Notes under the pieces: generated by a model | Database searches by the model: none | Told to the model about the DNA's origin: nothing | What the model saw: the letters and a program-made list of their open reading frames with translations, nothing else | Origin: Thalassorhabdomicrobium marinisediminis | Lineage (GTDB): Bacteria > Pseudomonadota > Alphaproteobacteria > Rhodobacterales > Rhodobacteraceae | Reading direction: 5' to 3' | Length of the DNA stretch: 64,000 nucleotides | Assembly: GCF_003072065.1 (NCBI RefSeq) | Contig: NZ_QCYG01000002.1 | Span: 124,001 to 188,000 of the forward strand | Position numbers and translations under genes: made by a program | Shown here: positions 45,639 through 55,217 of the stretch, in pieces | Numbering within the stretch: the stretch's first letter is position 1 | Layout of the letters: each line of letters begins with the position of its first letter

Positions 45639-46294
45639 CCGCCAGTGGCGACAAGGAACCAGTTCGGGTCGCCGGTGCCCATGGTCCGGCCAAAGGTCCA
45701 AACGTCGCGCTGCTTCTTGATCTCGGTGGGGGACCCTTCGATGAGGTCGCCGCCACGGTCATAAACGGCGGAGGTGCTCTCACTCAGGAAGCGCACCGAA
45801 ATCTCGGCCTCTTTCGTGGCGGGATCATAGGTCGCGTCCATCAGCTTGGTCTCGGAGATGCCGACAAACTTGAAATCGACGCTCAGGCCGTTCTTTTCGC
45901 GTTCTTCGACGACGGTGGCGAACGCCTCATAGACATCTTCGGACAGGAAGGGCTTGATCCCGGACAGCTCACCGGTCTCGAACCCGGTCAGGATCATCTC
46001 ATAGGCGCCGCGCGCGCCGCGGACAAATTCCTGCACGTTAAAGCTGCGGTCGTCGGCCTTCATCTTGGCCAAAGCCTCGGCCGAGGGGGTGTCGGCATCC
46101 ACATAATCGGTGATGTCAGGATCGGGGCCACCTTCGATCACCTCGAACTCGGGCCCGGTGCGCTTTTGCGCGGGCTGTGCGGTCACCTGCGGCTTCTCGA
46201 AGCCTTCGCGCGTGCCAAGGACGCTGCGCAATCGCAGGATCAGAAAGATCGCGATACCGGCAAGAACCAGAAGCTGAAGAACAGGCGAATTCAT
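45635..46294 (-). CDS. Tim44/TimA-like domain protein
   Basis: 219-residue protein with one N-terminal transmembrane helix (residues 4-22) and a C-terminal Tim44-like domain (~residues 85-215) that begins with FNVQEFVRGARGAYEMILTGFETGEL. Bacterial TimA proteins are the ancestors of the mitochondrial import motor anchor Tim44, but their own role is not known. It is placed at the head of the timA-mltA-smr operon, divergent from fxsA with 121 bases between. The ATG at 46294 gives the membrane helix at the N-terminus as expected. Confidence 0.88.
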   Translation of the reverse strand: MNSPVLQLLVLAGIAIFLILRLRSVLGTREGFEKPQVTAQPAQKRTGPEFEVIEGGPDPDITDYVDADTPSAEALAKMKADDRSFNVQEFVRGARGAYEMILTGFETGELSGIKPFLSEDVYEAFATVVEEREKNGLSVDFKFVGISETKLMDATYDPATKEAEISVRFLSESTSAVYDRGGDLIEGSPTEIKKQRDVWTFGRTMGTGDPNWFLVATGG

Positions 46295-46415
46295 GTGTGT
46301 TTCTTTCCGATCAGGGATGGACACGTGGTAAAAGTCACTCACCCGCCTTATGTAAGTCTGGCAGTGGGGCAAGTCCACCTTGCCGCAGATTTTTAACGAC
46401 GCAACCGGGGGCATC

Positions 46416-46913
46416 ATGCTGCTGTCTATACTCTTCATCGGCATTCCGCTGCTGGAAATCACCTTGTTCATCCAGATCGGCGGGGTGATCGGGCTGGGCT
46501 GGACGCTTGCCATTGTGATCCTGACAGCGCTGCTGGGCGCCTGGATGGTGCGCAGTCAGGGGGCGCAGGCGATGTTGAACCTGCGGCAGTCTTTCTCATC
46601 CTTGCAAGATCCGACGGAACATCTGGCTCACGGGGCGATGATCCTGTTTTCCGGCGCGCTGCTGCTTACCCCCGGATTTTTCACCGACTTTGTAGGCTTT
46701 GCCTTGCTCGTGCCTGCGGTGCGGTCCGCAGCCTATCGCGCGCTGCGGGACCGGGTCGAGGTGCAGAGCTTCCAGATGGGCCCGGGCGGCGACCCGCGAC
46801 GCGGACCACCGCCACGCCGGCATCCCGACGACCGCGTGATCGACGGCGAGTTCGAAGAGGTTGATCCCCCCGACCGCACATCGCGCGGCCCGTCAGGCTG
46901 GACAAGAGATTGA
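46416..46913 (+). CDS. fxsA: FxsA family membrane protein
   Basis: 165-residue inner-membrane protein. LLSILFIGIPLLEITLFIQIG, then VILTALLGAWMVRSQGAQAM, then the GALLLTPGFFTDFVGFALLVP helices are the FxsA pattern, three or four transmembrane segments, with a basic and acidic cytoplasmic tail. E. coli FxsA is linked to phage T7 exclusion by F plasmid; its normal function is not clear. It starts divergent from the Tim44-like gene, and 55 bases separate it from secB. Confidence 0.88.
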   Translation: MLLSILFIGIPLLEITLFIQIGGVIGLGWTLAIVILTALLGAWMVRSQGAQAMLNLRQSFSSLQDPTEHLAHGAMILFSGALLLTPGFFTDFVGFALLVPAVRSAAYRALRDRVEVQSFQMGPGGDPRRGPPPRRHPDDRVIDGEFEEVDPPDRTSRGPSGWTRD

Positions 46914-46968
46914 GGCCCCGCCCCGGCCCTGTTACACAAACGTGAACGTATCAGAGCCGGAGAGCCAC

Positions 46969-47478
46969 ATGGCCGAAGAAGACACCCAACAGACAAACGG
47001 GGCCGCTGAGGCCCGACCCCAGATCAAACAGCGCATCCTTGCCCAGTTCGTGCGTGACCTGTCGTTCGAGAACGTCATGGCGCAAAAGGGCGTGGATGGT
47101 GAGGTGAAGCCGGAAATCAAGGTCGAAGTGAACCTTGACGCCCGCAAACGCGGCACGGCGAACCAGTTCGAGGTTGTCACCAAGCTGAAGGTAACCTCGC
47201 TCAATCAGGGCAGCGAGAAGACGCTTTTCCTGCTTGAGCTGGAATATTCCGGCGTGTTCGAGATCGAAGGCGTGCCAGAGCAGCAGATGCACCCCTATCT
47301 GATGATCGAATGCCCGCGCATGACCTTCCCGTTCATCCGGCGCATCGTGTCGGACGTCACCCGCGACGGGGGCTTCCCACCGCTGAACCTCGAACAGATC
47401 GACTTTGTTGCGATCTATCGCCAACAACTTGCGCTGCGGGCCCAGCAACAGGCCGAGCAAAAGCCCGCGGACGCCTAG
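46969..47478 (+). CDS. secB: Protein-export chaperone SecB
   Basis: 169-residue homotetrameric cytoplasmic chaperone that holds precursors unfolded and hands them to SecA. The family blocks [10 protein letters not shown], the acidic EVNLDARKR-containing strand, [18 protein letters not shown], and [33 protein letters not shown] (seen as [18 protein letters not shown]) are clear. The ATG at 46969 lies behind CCGGAGAG. It is convergent with dnaQ and their stops overlap by four bases. Confidence 0.96.
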   Translation: MAEEDTQQTNGAAEARPQIKQRILAQFVRDLSFENVMAQKGVDGEVKPEIKVEVNLDARKRGTANQFEVVTKLKVTSLNQGSEKTLFLLELEYSGVFEIEGVPEQQMHPYLMIECPRMTFPFIRRIVSDVTRDGGFPPLNLEQIDFVAIYRQQLALRAQQQAEQKPADA

Positions 47479-48203
47479 ACCCTGTTCCACAGGGCGTTGT
47501 CGCCCAATGTTTCGACGAAAGCGGCGTGGGCTTCGGCCTCCGCCGCTTTTATTTTTGGCGCCAGCGGTGTCGGGCGGGGATAGGGCCGCCAATCGGTATC
47601 CGCTGCCGACTTGGCCTTCGAGCGGTCCTGTCCCGCCAGAACCAGATCGGGCTGCCGCCCGCCGATCAGCTCAAGATAGACCTCCGCCAGGATTTCACTG
47701 TCAAGCAACGCGCCGTGCAACGTGCGATTGGAGTTGTCGATGCCAAAACGGCGACACAAAGCATCAAGCGACGCCGGAGAGCCGGGGAATTTCTTGCGCG
47801 CGATGGCCAGCGTATCAAGGGCCTGAGCCATGGGTAGAAGCGGACGATTGAGCCAGCCAAGTTCCGCATTGAGAAATTTCATGTCGAACGCGGCATTGTG
47901 GATCACCAGCCGCGCATCCCCGATGAAGTCGACAAACGCCTGTGCCACATCCGCGAACACGGGCTTGTCCCGCAGGGTCACCTGCCCCGGTTTGGGGTCT
48001 TGCGGCGGCGTCAGAAGGTCCGGTCCGATGCCGTGAATCTCGAACGCGCCCGACGGCATGTCCCGTTTGGGGTTGATGTACTGATGATAAGTCCGCCCGG
48101 TGGGCATGTGGTTCATCAGTTCGATCGCGCCGATTTCCACGATGCGGTCGCCTTCGCTGGGCTCGAAACCGGTGGTCTCTGTATCAAGGACAATCTCACG
48201 CAT
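47475..48203 (-). CDS. dnaQ: DNA polymerase III epsilon subunit (3'-5' exonuclease)
   Basis: 242-residue proofreading exonuclease of DNA polymerase III. The three exonuclease motifs are VLDTETTG (Exo I), [11 protein letters not shown] (Exo II) and [14 protein letters not shown] (Exo III, with the His-x4-Asp of the DEDDh class). The C-terminal region with clamp-binding and alpha-binding segments is shorter. The gene overlaps coaE by eight bases and is the last gene of the maf-aroE-coaE-dnaQ operon leading away from the origin. Confidence 0.96.
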   Translation of the reverse strand: MREIVLDTETTGFEPSEGDRIVEIGAIELMNHMPTGRTYHQYINPKRDMPSGAFEIHGIGPDLLTPPQDPKPGQVTLRDKPVFADVAQAFVDFIGDARLVIHNAAFDMKFLNAELGWLNRPLLPMAQALDTLAIARKKFPGSPASLDALCRRFGIDNSNRTLHGALLDSEILAEVYLELIGGRQPDLVLAGQDRSKAKSAADTDWRPYPRPTPLAPKIKAAEAEAHAAFVETLGDNALWNRV

Positions 48204-48789
48204 CGGCCTGTTCCTGTTCGATTTCGGCGATGATCTCTCTCACGGATTGGCGGGCGGCGTCCAGTGTCAGCGTCTCGATCACCCAGCGGGCTTTTGCGCG
48301 TTTCTCTGCGTCGGGCATCTGCCGCGCCTTGATCAGCTCGAAGTCCGCCTCTGACATTTCGCCCCGGGCCAGCACGCGTTGACGTTGCACGTCTTCGGGA
48401 ACCGAGACGACAGCGACCCCGTCACACTGCGCGTCGCCGCCCCCCTCATACAAGAGCGGGATGTCCAGCAGCACGATGGGCGCAGGGGTCTGTTTGAGAA
48501 ACGCCTGCCGGTCCTGCGCCACCAGCGGATGCACAAGGGTTTGAATGTGATCAAGGACTTCGGGGCTTGCGGCGATGAGGGTGCGGAGTTTCTGGCGCGA
48601 GACGGCCCCCTCTTCGATCACCTCAGGATAGGCCGCACCAATTGCAGCCGCCCCTTGCCCGCCCTTGGCGTAAAGACGACGCACGGCGGCATCGGCGTCC
48701 CAGACCGGGATGCCTTCGTCGGCAAACATCGCGGCAGTGGTGGATTTCCCCATGCCGATCGACCCCGTCAGGCCTAGAACGAAGGTCAT
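48196..48789 (-). CDS. coaE: Dephospho-CoA kinase
   Basis: 197-residue P-loop kinase catalysing the last step of coenzyme A synthesis, phosphorylation of the 3'-OH of dephospho-CoA. Walker [13 protein letters not shown] near the N-terminus, the [11 protein letters not shown] lid/substrate block, and [12 protein letters not shown] followed by the R-V-L-A-R-G-x-M-S region are typical. It overlaps aroE by four bases upstream and dnaQ by eight downstream. Confidence 0.96.
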   Translation of the reverse strand: MTFVLGLTGSIGMGKSTTAAMFADEGIPVWDADAAVRRLYAKGGQGAAAIGAAYPEVIEEGAVSRQKLRTLIAASPEVLDHIQTLVHPLVAQDRQAFLKQTPAPIVLLDIPLLYEGGGDAQCDGVAVVSVPEDVQRQRVLARGEMSEADFELIKARQMPDAEKRAKARWVIETLTLDAARQSVREIIAEIEQEQADA

Positions 48790-49619
48790 GACAAGACCGC
48801 AGCCCGCGTGTCGGCGCCCACCTCGGGCCGCACGCCGAACCAGCGTTCAAAGCCGGGCACTGCCTGATGCAACAGCATGCCCAGACCGTCCACGGTGATG
48901 CAGCCGGCAGCCTCTGCTGTGGCGAGGAATGGGGTTTTCAACGGCGTATAGACAAGATCGGTCACCACCGTGCCGCGCCGCAGACCGTCCAACGGCACCC
49001 GCAAAGCGGGCTGCCCCTCCATACCGAGCGAGGTTGTGTTCACGACCGTTGCCGCGTCCTCAAGCATATTTCCGGCCTGCACCCAATCGACCACCTGCAC
49101 TTTGGTCCCGAAGGCGGATTGCAGGGCTTCGGCTTTGGGGCGGGTACGATTGCTGAGATAGATCTGCGTGACGCCAACGTCGATCAGCGAGGCGATGACG
49201 GCCCGCGCGGCACCACCGGCCCCCAGCACCGCAGCGGGTCCAAGGGACGGCGCCCACCCGGGCGCGCCCTGCCGAAGATTGGCAATAAAGCCGTAACCGT
49301 CTGTGTTATCAGCGTGAATCTTGCCGTCTTTGCGGAAAATCAGCGTGTTCGCAGCGCCGATCAAGGTCGCGCGATCCGTGGCCAGATCTGCGATGGACAG
49401 CACATCGACCTTGTGGGGGATCGTCACATTGCACCCGACGAACCCCATTTTGGGCAGGGTACGGATCACCTGCTCAAGGTCGCTTTCGCCCACGTGGAGC
49501 GGCACATAATGTCCGACGCGGTTGTGCTTTTTCAACCAGTGGCGGAACAGGCGCGGTGAACGGGAATGCGCGACGGGCTGGCCGATCACGCCGGCAAGGG
49601 GAATGGGTTGATCGCTCAT
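48786..49619 (-). CDS. aroE: Shikimate dehydrogenase
   Basis: 277-residue NADP-dependent enzyme that reduces 3-dehydroshikimate to shikimate in aromatic amino-acid synthesis. The substrate site is [13 protein letters not shown] near the N-terminus, the catalytic Lys is in [10 protein letters not shown], and [12 protein letters not shown] is the cofactor loop; the C-terminal [11 protein letters not shown] matches the family. It overlaps maf and coaE by four bases each (ATGA). Confidence 0.96.
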   Translation of the reverse strand: MSDQPIPLAGVIGQPVAHSRSPRLFRHWLKKHNRVGHYVPLHVGESDLEQVIRTLPKMGFVGCNVTIPHKVDVLSIADLATDRATLIGAANTLIFRKDGKIHADNTDGYGFIANLRQGAPGWAPSLGPAAVLGAGGAARAVIASLIDVGVTQIYLSNRTRPKAEALQSAFGTKVQVVDWVQAGNMLEDAATVVNTTSLGMEGQPALRVPLDGLRRGTVVTDLVYTPLKTPFLATAEAAGCITVDGLGMLLHQAVPGFERWFGVRPEVGADTRAAVLS

Positions 49620-50215
49620 TTGGGCAATGTCCCGCGAAGTGTGAGATAAGACAAGAGTTCAAGCAGCGGCAGGCCTTGAATGGTAAAGGTATCGCCCTGC
49701 ACCGTGCGGAACAGGCGGATCCCCTCCTCCTCGATCTTGTAGCCGCCGACAGACCATCGGATGCTCTCCCAGTTGCGTTCGAGATAGGCATCGAGATAGC
49801 TGTCCGAGAAGTCGCGCATGGTCAACCGCGCCACGCCCACATGGCGCCAGATGGGCGCGTGGTCCTCGTAGATCACGGCGGCGGACAATAGCTGATGGGA
49901 CTCGCCACGCAGTCGGAGGAGTTGCGCACGCGCCGCGGCGGGGGTCTCGGGCTTCGACAGAACCTCACCCTTGAAAGACAGAACCTGATCGCATCCGAGC
50001 ACCAGCCCCTCTGCCCCGCGCTCCGCGACCTTGCGTGCCTTCATCTCCGCCAGGGTATCGGCCATGTCCCGCGGCGACGCACCTTCGGCCTGAAGGGACA
50101 GTTTAACCGAATCTTCATCGATTCGCGCTGGAGTTACTGTCACCGATAGGCCGGCATTCTCGAGCAGTCGGGCCCGGATGGACGAGGAAGAGGCGAGAGT
50201 AAGCCGATCTTTCAT
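49616..50215 (-). CDS. maf: Maf family nucleotide pyrophosphatase
   Basis: 199-residue Maf/HAM1-like nucleoside triphosphate pyrophosphatase that removes non-canonical or methylated nucleotides. [19 protein letters not shown] starts the fold; the metal-binding motif is [11 protein letters not shown], and the C-terminal [13 protein letters not shown] is conserved. The ATG at 50215 has its start codon directly touching a DnaA box (50215-50223), so its ribosome-binding region lies in the origin. It heads the maf-aroE-coaE-dnaQ operon. Confidence 0.93.
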   Translation of the reverse strand: MKDRLTLASSSSIRARLLENAGLSVTVTPARIDEDSVKLSLQAEGASPRDMADTLAEMKARKVAERGAEGLVLGCDQVLSFKGEVLSKPETPAAARAQLLRLRGESHQLLSAAVIYEDHAPIWRHVGVARLTMRDFSDSYLDAYLERNWESIRWSVGGYKIEEEGIRLFRTVQGDTFTIQGLPLLELLSYLTLRGTLPK

Positions 50216-50223
50216 GTGGATAA
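50215..50223 (-). promoter_or_regulatory. DnaA box (perfect)
   Basis: TGTGGATAA on the plus strand, i.e. TTATCCACA on the minus strand, an exact consensus DnaA binding site. It touches the first base of the maf start codon. Confidence 0.8.
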
Positions 50224-50359
50224 TCCCGTGGACGAAACCATGCACACCTCATGGGACGGATTGAGGTCAATCGCAAGCCTGTCCCGCCCGGGGGAAAGTT
50301 ATGCGAGTGGTCCCGTACCACGCCTGAGTTATCCCGTGAGGATATGAAAGAATCGACGC

Positions 50360-50368
50360 TGTGGATAA
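50360..50368 (-). promoter_or_regulatory. DnaA box (perfect)
   Basis: TGTGGATAA, exact consensus in reverse orientation, in the middle of the maf-rho intergenic region and in the same orientation as the box at 50215. Confidence 0.82.
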
Positions 50369-50488
50369 ACTGCGGTCGGACTCATACAAGACGCGCGGGC
50401 AAGATGGGTCTGTATGATAATTTCGTTTCGTCACAGAAGGTTAGCAGTCATCGGGGTTGTTTGAAAGTCCTGCTCTTGGCAAACACCA

Positions 50489-50497
50489 TGTGGATAT
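50489..50497 (-). promoter_or_regulatory. DnaA box (one mismatch)
   Basis: TGTGGATAT differs from the consensus only at the last base; it is followed by an alternating TATATATG stretch that should melt easily. Confidence 0.55.
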
Positions 50498-50524
50498 ATA
50501 TGTGTGCAAGCGAGTTTTGGGAGG

Positions 50525-50533
50525 TTATCCCCA
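50525..50533 (+). promoter_or_regulatory. DnaA box (one mismatch)
   Basis: TTATCCCCA differs from TTATCCACA at the seventh position and is oriented opposite to the other boxes, on the edge of the AT-rich segment. Confidence 0.5.
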
Positions 50534-50719
50534 GCGCTAACACTACTTCCACCTAGAATCCTTTTTTCTTTGGAAAGAATACAGATCATCGCTCCGCCGA
50601 TCCTGGTTCCCTCCGATTGACAGAACCCAGCTAAGCGCTTAGGCAGGGTTAACCTTCGTCCGAAGGCTGTTTTCCAGATCAGACAGAGAAATGACCGGTC
50701 ATCCGGTTGGAGTTCCACC

Positions 50720-52018
50720 ATGCCCGAAGATATCACGCAGAACGACGCGGTCACAGATCGTTTGAACCTCGCCGACCTGAAGGCGCAAAGCCCCAAGGAT
50801 CTGCTCGCGCTGGCTGAAGAGCTCGAGATTGAGAATGCGTCGACCATGCGCAAAGGCGACATGATGTTCTCGATTCTCAAGGAGCGGGCAGAAGACGATT
50901 GGGTCATCGGTGGGGACGGTGTTCTGGAAGTGGTTCAGGACGGCTTCGGGTTCCTACGCTCGCCTGAGGCAAACTATCTTCCCGGTCCGGATGACATCTA
51001 CGTCTCCCCCGATATGATCCGCCTGCACGCGTTGCGCACCGGCGATACCGTTGAAGGTGTGATCCAGGAACCGTCTGATACTGAACGGTATTTTGCGCTG
51101 ACGAAGGTCGAGAAGATTAACTTCGAAGAGCCGTCGCGCGCGCGCCACAAGGTGGCGTTCGAGAACCTAACTCCGCTTTATCCCGATGAACGCCTGAAGA
51201 TGGAGACGTCGGACCCCACGACGAAGGATCGCTCTGCCCGGATCATCGATCTGGTCGCTCCGATCGGGAAAGGGCAACGGTCTTTGATCGTGGCGCCTCC
51301 GCGGACCGGTAAGACGGTGCTGTTGCAGAACATCGCCCATTCCATCGCGGCCAATCACCCCGAGTGCTATCTGATCGTGCTGCTCATCGACGAGCGGCCG
51401 GAAGAGGTCACAGACATGCAGCGTTCGGTGAAGGGTGAAGTCGTATCCTCGACCTTTGACGAACCCGCGTCCCGTCACGTTGCCGTCTCTGAAATGGTGA
51501 TTGAGAAGGCGAAACGTCTGGTCGAGCACAAACGGGACGTGGTGATTTTGCTTGATTCGATCACCCGATTGGGCCGCGCCTTCAACACAACGGTTCCGTC
51601 ATCGGGTAAAGTTCTGACCGGGGGCGTCGATGCTAACGCGCTGCAACGGCCCAAGCGGTTCTTCGGTGCGGCGCGGAACATCGAAGAAGGCGGCTCTCTG
51701 ACCATTATCGCCACGGCACTCATCGATACCGGAAGCCGGATGGACGAGGTGATCTTCGAAGAGTTCAAAGGCACCGGCAACTCCGAGATCGTGCTGGATC
51801 GCAAAATCGCGGACAAACGGGTGTTCCCGGCAATGGATATTCTCAAATCCGGGACCCGGAAAGAGGATCTTCTGGTCGATAAAGTCGATCTCCAGAAGAC
51901 TTATGTGCTGCGTCGGATTCTTAATCCGATGGGAACCACTGATGCGATTGAATTCCTGATCTCGAAGTTGAAACAGACCAAGACGAATTCGGATTTCTTC
52001 GACTCCATGAATACGTAA
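50720..52018 (+). CDS. rho: Transcription termination factor Rho
   Basis: 432-residue hexameric RNA helicase that ends transcription at Rho-dependent sites. The N-terminal SAP-like helix domain ([24 protein letters not shown]) precedes the cold-shock RNA-binding fold with [23 protein letters not shown], then Walker A APPRTGKT, Walker [17 protein letters not shown], and [20 protein letters not shown]. It is the first plus-strand gene right of the origin. The ribosome-binding site GGAG lies 12 bases before ATG. Confidence 0.97.
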   Translation: MPEDITQNDAVTDRLNLADLKAQSPKDLLALAEELEIENASTMRKGDMMFSILKERAEDDWVIGGDGVLEVVQDGFGFLRSPEANYLPGPDDIYVSPDMIRLHALRTGDTVEGVIQEPSDTERYFALTKVEKINFEEPSRARHKVAFENLTPLYPDERLKMETSDPTTKDRSARIIDLVAPIGKGQRSLIVAPPRTGKTVLLQNIAHSIAANHPECYLIVLLIDERPEEVTDMQRSVKGEVVSSTFDEPASRHVAVSEMVIEKAKRLVEHKRDVVILLDSITRLGRAFNTTVPSSGKVLTGGVDANALQRPKRFFGAARNIEEGGSLTIIATALIDTGSRMDEVIFEEFKGTGNSEIVLDRKIADKRVFPAMDILKSGTRKEDLLVDKVDLQKTYVLRRILNPMGTTDAIEFLISKLKQTKTNSDFFDSMNT

Positions 52019-52047
52019 ATCCGTTTTAAACCAAAAGGTTAATAGTG

Positions 52048-53328
52048 ATGGATACGATTTTCGCCCTGGCGTCTGCGCCGGGGAAAGCAGGTGTGTCGAT
52101 CATTCGGATTTCCGGGCCGGACGCCAGATCTGTCGTAGCGAAGATGGGCGCCCGTCTTGAGCCGCATGATCGCAAACTGGTCACACTCCTCGACCGGGAC
52201 GGTGTCTTGATCGATCAGGCCTTTGCGCTCAGTTTCTCGGAGGGACGCAGTTTCACCGGGGAGGAGGTGGTCGAGCTGCACACGCACGGCTCCCCTTCGA
52301 TTGTTGCCGCCGTCCAAGACCATTTGAGTGAGCTTGGTCTTCGGCTGGCGGATCCTGGCGAGTTTACACGCCGCGCCATGGAGAACGGACGCCTCGACCT
52401 CGCCCAGGTCGAAGGACTGGCCGACCTGATTGATGCCGAAACCGAAAGCCAAAGGCGGCAGGCAGTTCGGGTCTTTTCCGGTGAACTGGGAACTCTCGCC
52501 GAAAAATGGCGCAAGGACCTGATCCGCGCGGTCGCGCTACTGGAGGCGACCATTGATTTTGCCGATGAAGAGGTGCCGGAGGATGTATACCCCGAGGTCA
52601 ATGCGCTCATTACCTCCGTTTCTGCAGAGGTGGAGTCAGAGGCAAAAGGCGTTGCCGTACGCGAAAGGATCCGAGATGGGTTCGAGATTGCCTTGGTTGG
52701 TCCGCCCAACAGCGGAAAGTCGACGTTGCTCAATCGGTTGGCCGGGCGCGAAGCCGCAATTACTTCCGATATCGCCGGCACCACCCGGGATGTTATCGAA
52801 GTAAGGATGGATGTTGCCGGATTTCCTGTGACATTTCTCGATACGGCCGGAATTCGTGAATCGGACGATCAGCTAGAGGCTTTGGGGATCGAGCATGGTA
52901 GGCGACGTGCGAGCCGCGCTGATATGAGGATTCATTTGGTAGAACCGGATGAAATGCCGGATCAAATCTCCGATAGTGATCTAAACGTCATAAGCAAATC
53001 TGACCTTCGTCCTACCAAAGATCGGTTGTCCGTTTCTGGGATAGACGGGACCGGTATTGATGCACTGCTGAACCGGATTTCAAACTTCCTGGCTGACCAG
53101 GTTGCAGATGCCGGTGTTGCGACCCGACTTCGACATGAGAAAGCGCTGGTCGCTGCGCGGGTCCATCTCAGCGAAGTCCAAGCGATGTTGCAGAGTTCCG
53201 CCGACGAGGTTGATATCCTCGCGGAGGAGCTTCATACTGCGATCCGGTGTCTTGACAGCTTGATTGGCCGCGTCGATGTAGAGAATGTCTTGGATGAGAT
53301 ATTCTTAAGCTTCTGTATCGGTAAATAG
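52048..53328 (+). CDS. mnmE: tRNA modification GTPase MnmE
   Basis: 426-residue GTPase that with MnmG installs 5-carboxymethylaminomethyl at wobble uridine 34. [22 protein letters not shown] is the N-terminal folate-binding region, G1 is [10 protein letters not shown]3 DTAGIRES, and the C-terminal catalytic FCIGK contains the conserved Cys. The G4 NKxD is replaced by SKSD, a change worth noting. The ATG at 52048 is used; an in-frame GTG lies directly before it. It stops two bases before the mnmG start, so the pair is coupled. Confidence 0.95.
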   Translation: MDTIFALASAPGKAGVSIIRISGPDARSVVAKMGARLEPHDRKLVTLLDRDGVLIDQAFALSFSEGRSFTGEEVVELHTHGSPSIVAAVQDHLSELGLRLADPGEFTRRAMENGRLDLAQVEGLADLIDAETESQRRQAVRVFSGELGTLAEKWRKDLIRAVALLEATIDFADEEVPEDVYPEVNALITSVSAEVESEAKGVAVRERIRDGFEIALVGPPNSGKSTLLNRLAGREAAITSDIAGTTRDVIEVRMDVAGFPVTFLDTAGIRESDDQLEALGIEHGRRRASRADMRIHLVEPDEMPDQISDSDLNVISKSDLRPTKDRLSVSGIDGTGIDALLNRISNFLADQVADAGVATRLRHEKALVAARVHLSEVQAMLQSSADEVDILAEELHTAIRCLDSLIGRVDVENVLDEIFLSFCIGK

Positions 53329-53330
53329 GA

Positions 53331-55217
53331 TTGTTTCACGTGAAACACGCGAATTTCGATGTCTTGGTTATTGGTGGCGGTCATGCTGGTGTAGAAGCTG
53401 CGCATGCAGCCGCGCGATGCGGTGCGCGTACAGGACTGGTCACACTCCGTCGGAGTGATATTGGAGTGATGTCATGCAATCCTGCAATTGGGGGTCTCGG
53501 GAAGGGGCATCTTGTTAGAGAGATCGACGCCCTGGATGGAGTTATGGGCGTCGCAGCTGACCGTGCTGGCATTCAGTTTAGGCTGTTGAACCGAAAGAAA
53601 GGGCCAGCGGTACAGGGGCCACGGACCCAGGCTGATAGACAGCTTTATCAAGCCGCAATGATCGAACTTACCCGACAGCGGTCAAATCTTGAACTTATCG
53701 AGGGAGAGGTCATCGACCTGATGGTCGAGAACCATAAGGTCATCGGGCTAGTGTTGAAAGACCGCTCGCAAATCTTAGCGAGGTCTGTAGTCTTGACGTC
53801 AGGCACTTTCCTCCGTGGTGTCATGCATATCGGTCAGGAACGTAGTGAAGGTGGTCGCATGGGTGCCGCACCGTCCATCGCACTGGCCGAACGGCTAGAG
53901 AGCTACGGACTACGTATGGGGCGTTTAAAAACGGGAACCCCACCTAGGTTGGATGGTCGGACCATACATTGGGACGAACTTGAGCTGCAAGAAGCTGATG
54001 CCGATCCCGAGCTGTTCTCATTCCTTCATAGGAAACCGTTTGCCAGCCAGATTTCATGCGGCATCTCGCATACCAATGAGCACACTCACGAGATCATTCG
54101 CAATAATTTGGACAAATCAGCGATGTATGGGGGTACAATCGACGGCGTGGGGCCGCGATACTGTCCCTCCATCGAGGATAAAGTTGTTCGGTTCGCTGAC
54201 AAGACGTCTCATCAGATCTTTCTGGAACCCGAAGGGCTGAATGACGATACCGTATATCCCAATGGTATTTCCACTTCTCTGCCAGCCGATGTTCAGCTTG
54301 ACTATGTGCGTTCGATTAACGGATTGCAGCGGGCGGTAATTACGCAACCAGGGTATGCCATCGAGTACGATTACGTCGATCCTCGTGAGTTAAATATTCA
54401 ATTAGGCCTGAAAAAGATTCCTGGTCTGTATCTGGCTGGCCAGATTAATGGGACGACAGGATATGAAGAAGCTGCGGCTCAAGGATTGGTAGCGGGATTG
54501 AACGCAGCCGCATCATCTCGAGGAGGTGCTCCCGTCAACTTCGACCGGTCGACATCTTATATAGGGGTGATGGTCGACGACCTGACCGTACGCGGCGTGA
54601 CTGAGCCGTATCGAATGTTCACGTCGAGAGCTGAATTCCGCCTTTCTTTGCGGGCTGACAACGCAGATCAGCGTCTGACCGCATTTGGTCGCGACGTAGG
54701 CTGCGTGAGCGATGAAAGGTGGCGCGTTTTCACCCAAAAGATAGAGAAAATTGATTTTTGGACCAGAACCCTTCGGGAAAAGAGGGCCTCCGCGCGTGCC
54801 CTTTCGGAAGCCGGGGTGAAAATCAATAGCAATGGCGCGAGCCGGACGCTTTACGATGCCCTAACGGTTGCTGGTACCAAGACAGAACAAATCGCCGATC
54901 TTGCTGAGGGAATGGAAGAAATCCCATCGGATATCGCCTCTCAAATCGAACGCGATGCGCTCTATTCCCATTATGTGCAACGCCAGAAGGCAGAAGTCGC
55001 CTTAATGGCCAGGGATCATGCACGGATAATTCCTTCACAACTTGATTACGATGCCATTTCTGGTCTCTCGAATGAAATTAGATCGAAGCTAAAGGCGGCC
55101 ATGCCTGATACGCTAGCTCAAGCCGGACGGTTGGAGGGGATCACGCCAGCCGCACTTGTATTGCTCCTGGGTGAAATCAATCGTATCGGCGCTGGTGGTC
55201 GGGCGACAGGGTCATGA
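53331..55217 (+). CDS. mnmG: tRNA modification enzyme MnmG (GidA)
   Basis: 628-residue FAD enzyme, partner of MnmE in wobble uridine modification. The FAD loop is [22 protein letters not shown] near the N-terminus, with [22 protein letters not shown] and [11 protein letters not shown] as MnmG signatures. The apparent first codon is TTG (53331), and its next five codons are read from a perfect parS site; the encoded start F-H-V-K-H is what I recall from other Rhodobacterales MnmG. A GTG at 53340 with better spacing from TAGGA could also be used. GC content is clearly lower than in most neighbouring genes. It overlaps rsmG by four bases. Confidence 0.95.
   Translation: MFHVKHANFDVLVIGGGHAGVEAAHAAARCGARTGLVTLRRSDIGVMSCNPAIGGLGKGHLVREIDALDGVMGVAADRAGIQFRLLNRKKGPAVQGPRTQADRQLYQAAMIELTRQRSNLELIEGEVIDLMVENHKVIGLVLKDRSQILARSVVLTSGTFLRGVMHIGQERSEGGRMGAAPSIALAERLESYGLRMGRLKTGTPPRLDGRTIHWDELELQEADADPELFSFLHRKPFASQISCGISHTNEHTHEIIRNNLDKSAMYGGTIDGVGPRYCPSIEDKVVRFADKTSHQIFLEPEGLNDDTVYPNGISTSLPADVQLDYVRSINGLQRAVITQPGYAIEYDYVDPRELNIQLGLKKIPGLYLAGQINGTTGYEEAAAQGLVAGLNAAASSRGGAPVNFDRSTSYIGVMVDDLTVRGVTEPYRMFTSRAEFRLSLRADNADQRLTAFGRDVGCVSDERWRVFTQKIEKIDFWTRTLREKRASARALSEAGVKINSNGASRTLYDALTVAGTKTEQIADLAEGMEEIPSDIASQIERDALYSHYVQRQKAEVALMARDHARIIPSQLDYDAISGLSNEIRSKLKAAMPDTLAQAGRLEGITPAALVLLLGEINRIGAGGRATGS
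53332..53347. promoter_or_regulatory. parS site 1
   Basis: TGTTTCACGTGAAACA, an exact palindromic parS consensus that ParB binds, lying inside the first codons of mnmG (encodes part of F-H-V-K-H). It is 2.6 kb right of the end of the oriC interval. Confidence 0.93.

Larger units (their letters stand above)
50216..50719. other. Probable chromosomal replication origin (oriC)
   Basis: 504 bases with no credible gene between the divergent maf and rho genes. It holds two perfect DnaA boxes (TGTGGATAA at 50215-50223 and 50360-50368) and two with one mismatch (TGTGGATAT at 50489, TTATCCCCA at 50525), an AT-rich segment 50552-50590 suitable for unwinding, and three GATC sites (near 50586, 50600, 50677). 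Genes diverge on both sides, and parS sites follow 3 and 5 kb away. In Caulobacter and its relatives, the origin lies in this same maf/rho neighbourhood. A TTGACA at 50617-50622 and GGTTAACC at 50648 may serve the rho promoter. Confidence 0.75.

Noticed and set aside
50329-50337. Fifth DnaA box TTATCCCGT in oriC
   Set aside because: Three mismatches from the consensus; not better than chance in a region this long.
50251-50556. A 101-codon frame inside the maf-rho gap
   Set aside because: No conserved features, no convincing ribosome-binding site, and it runs through DnaA boxes; better explained as part of oriC.
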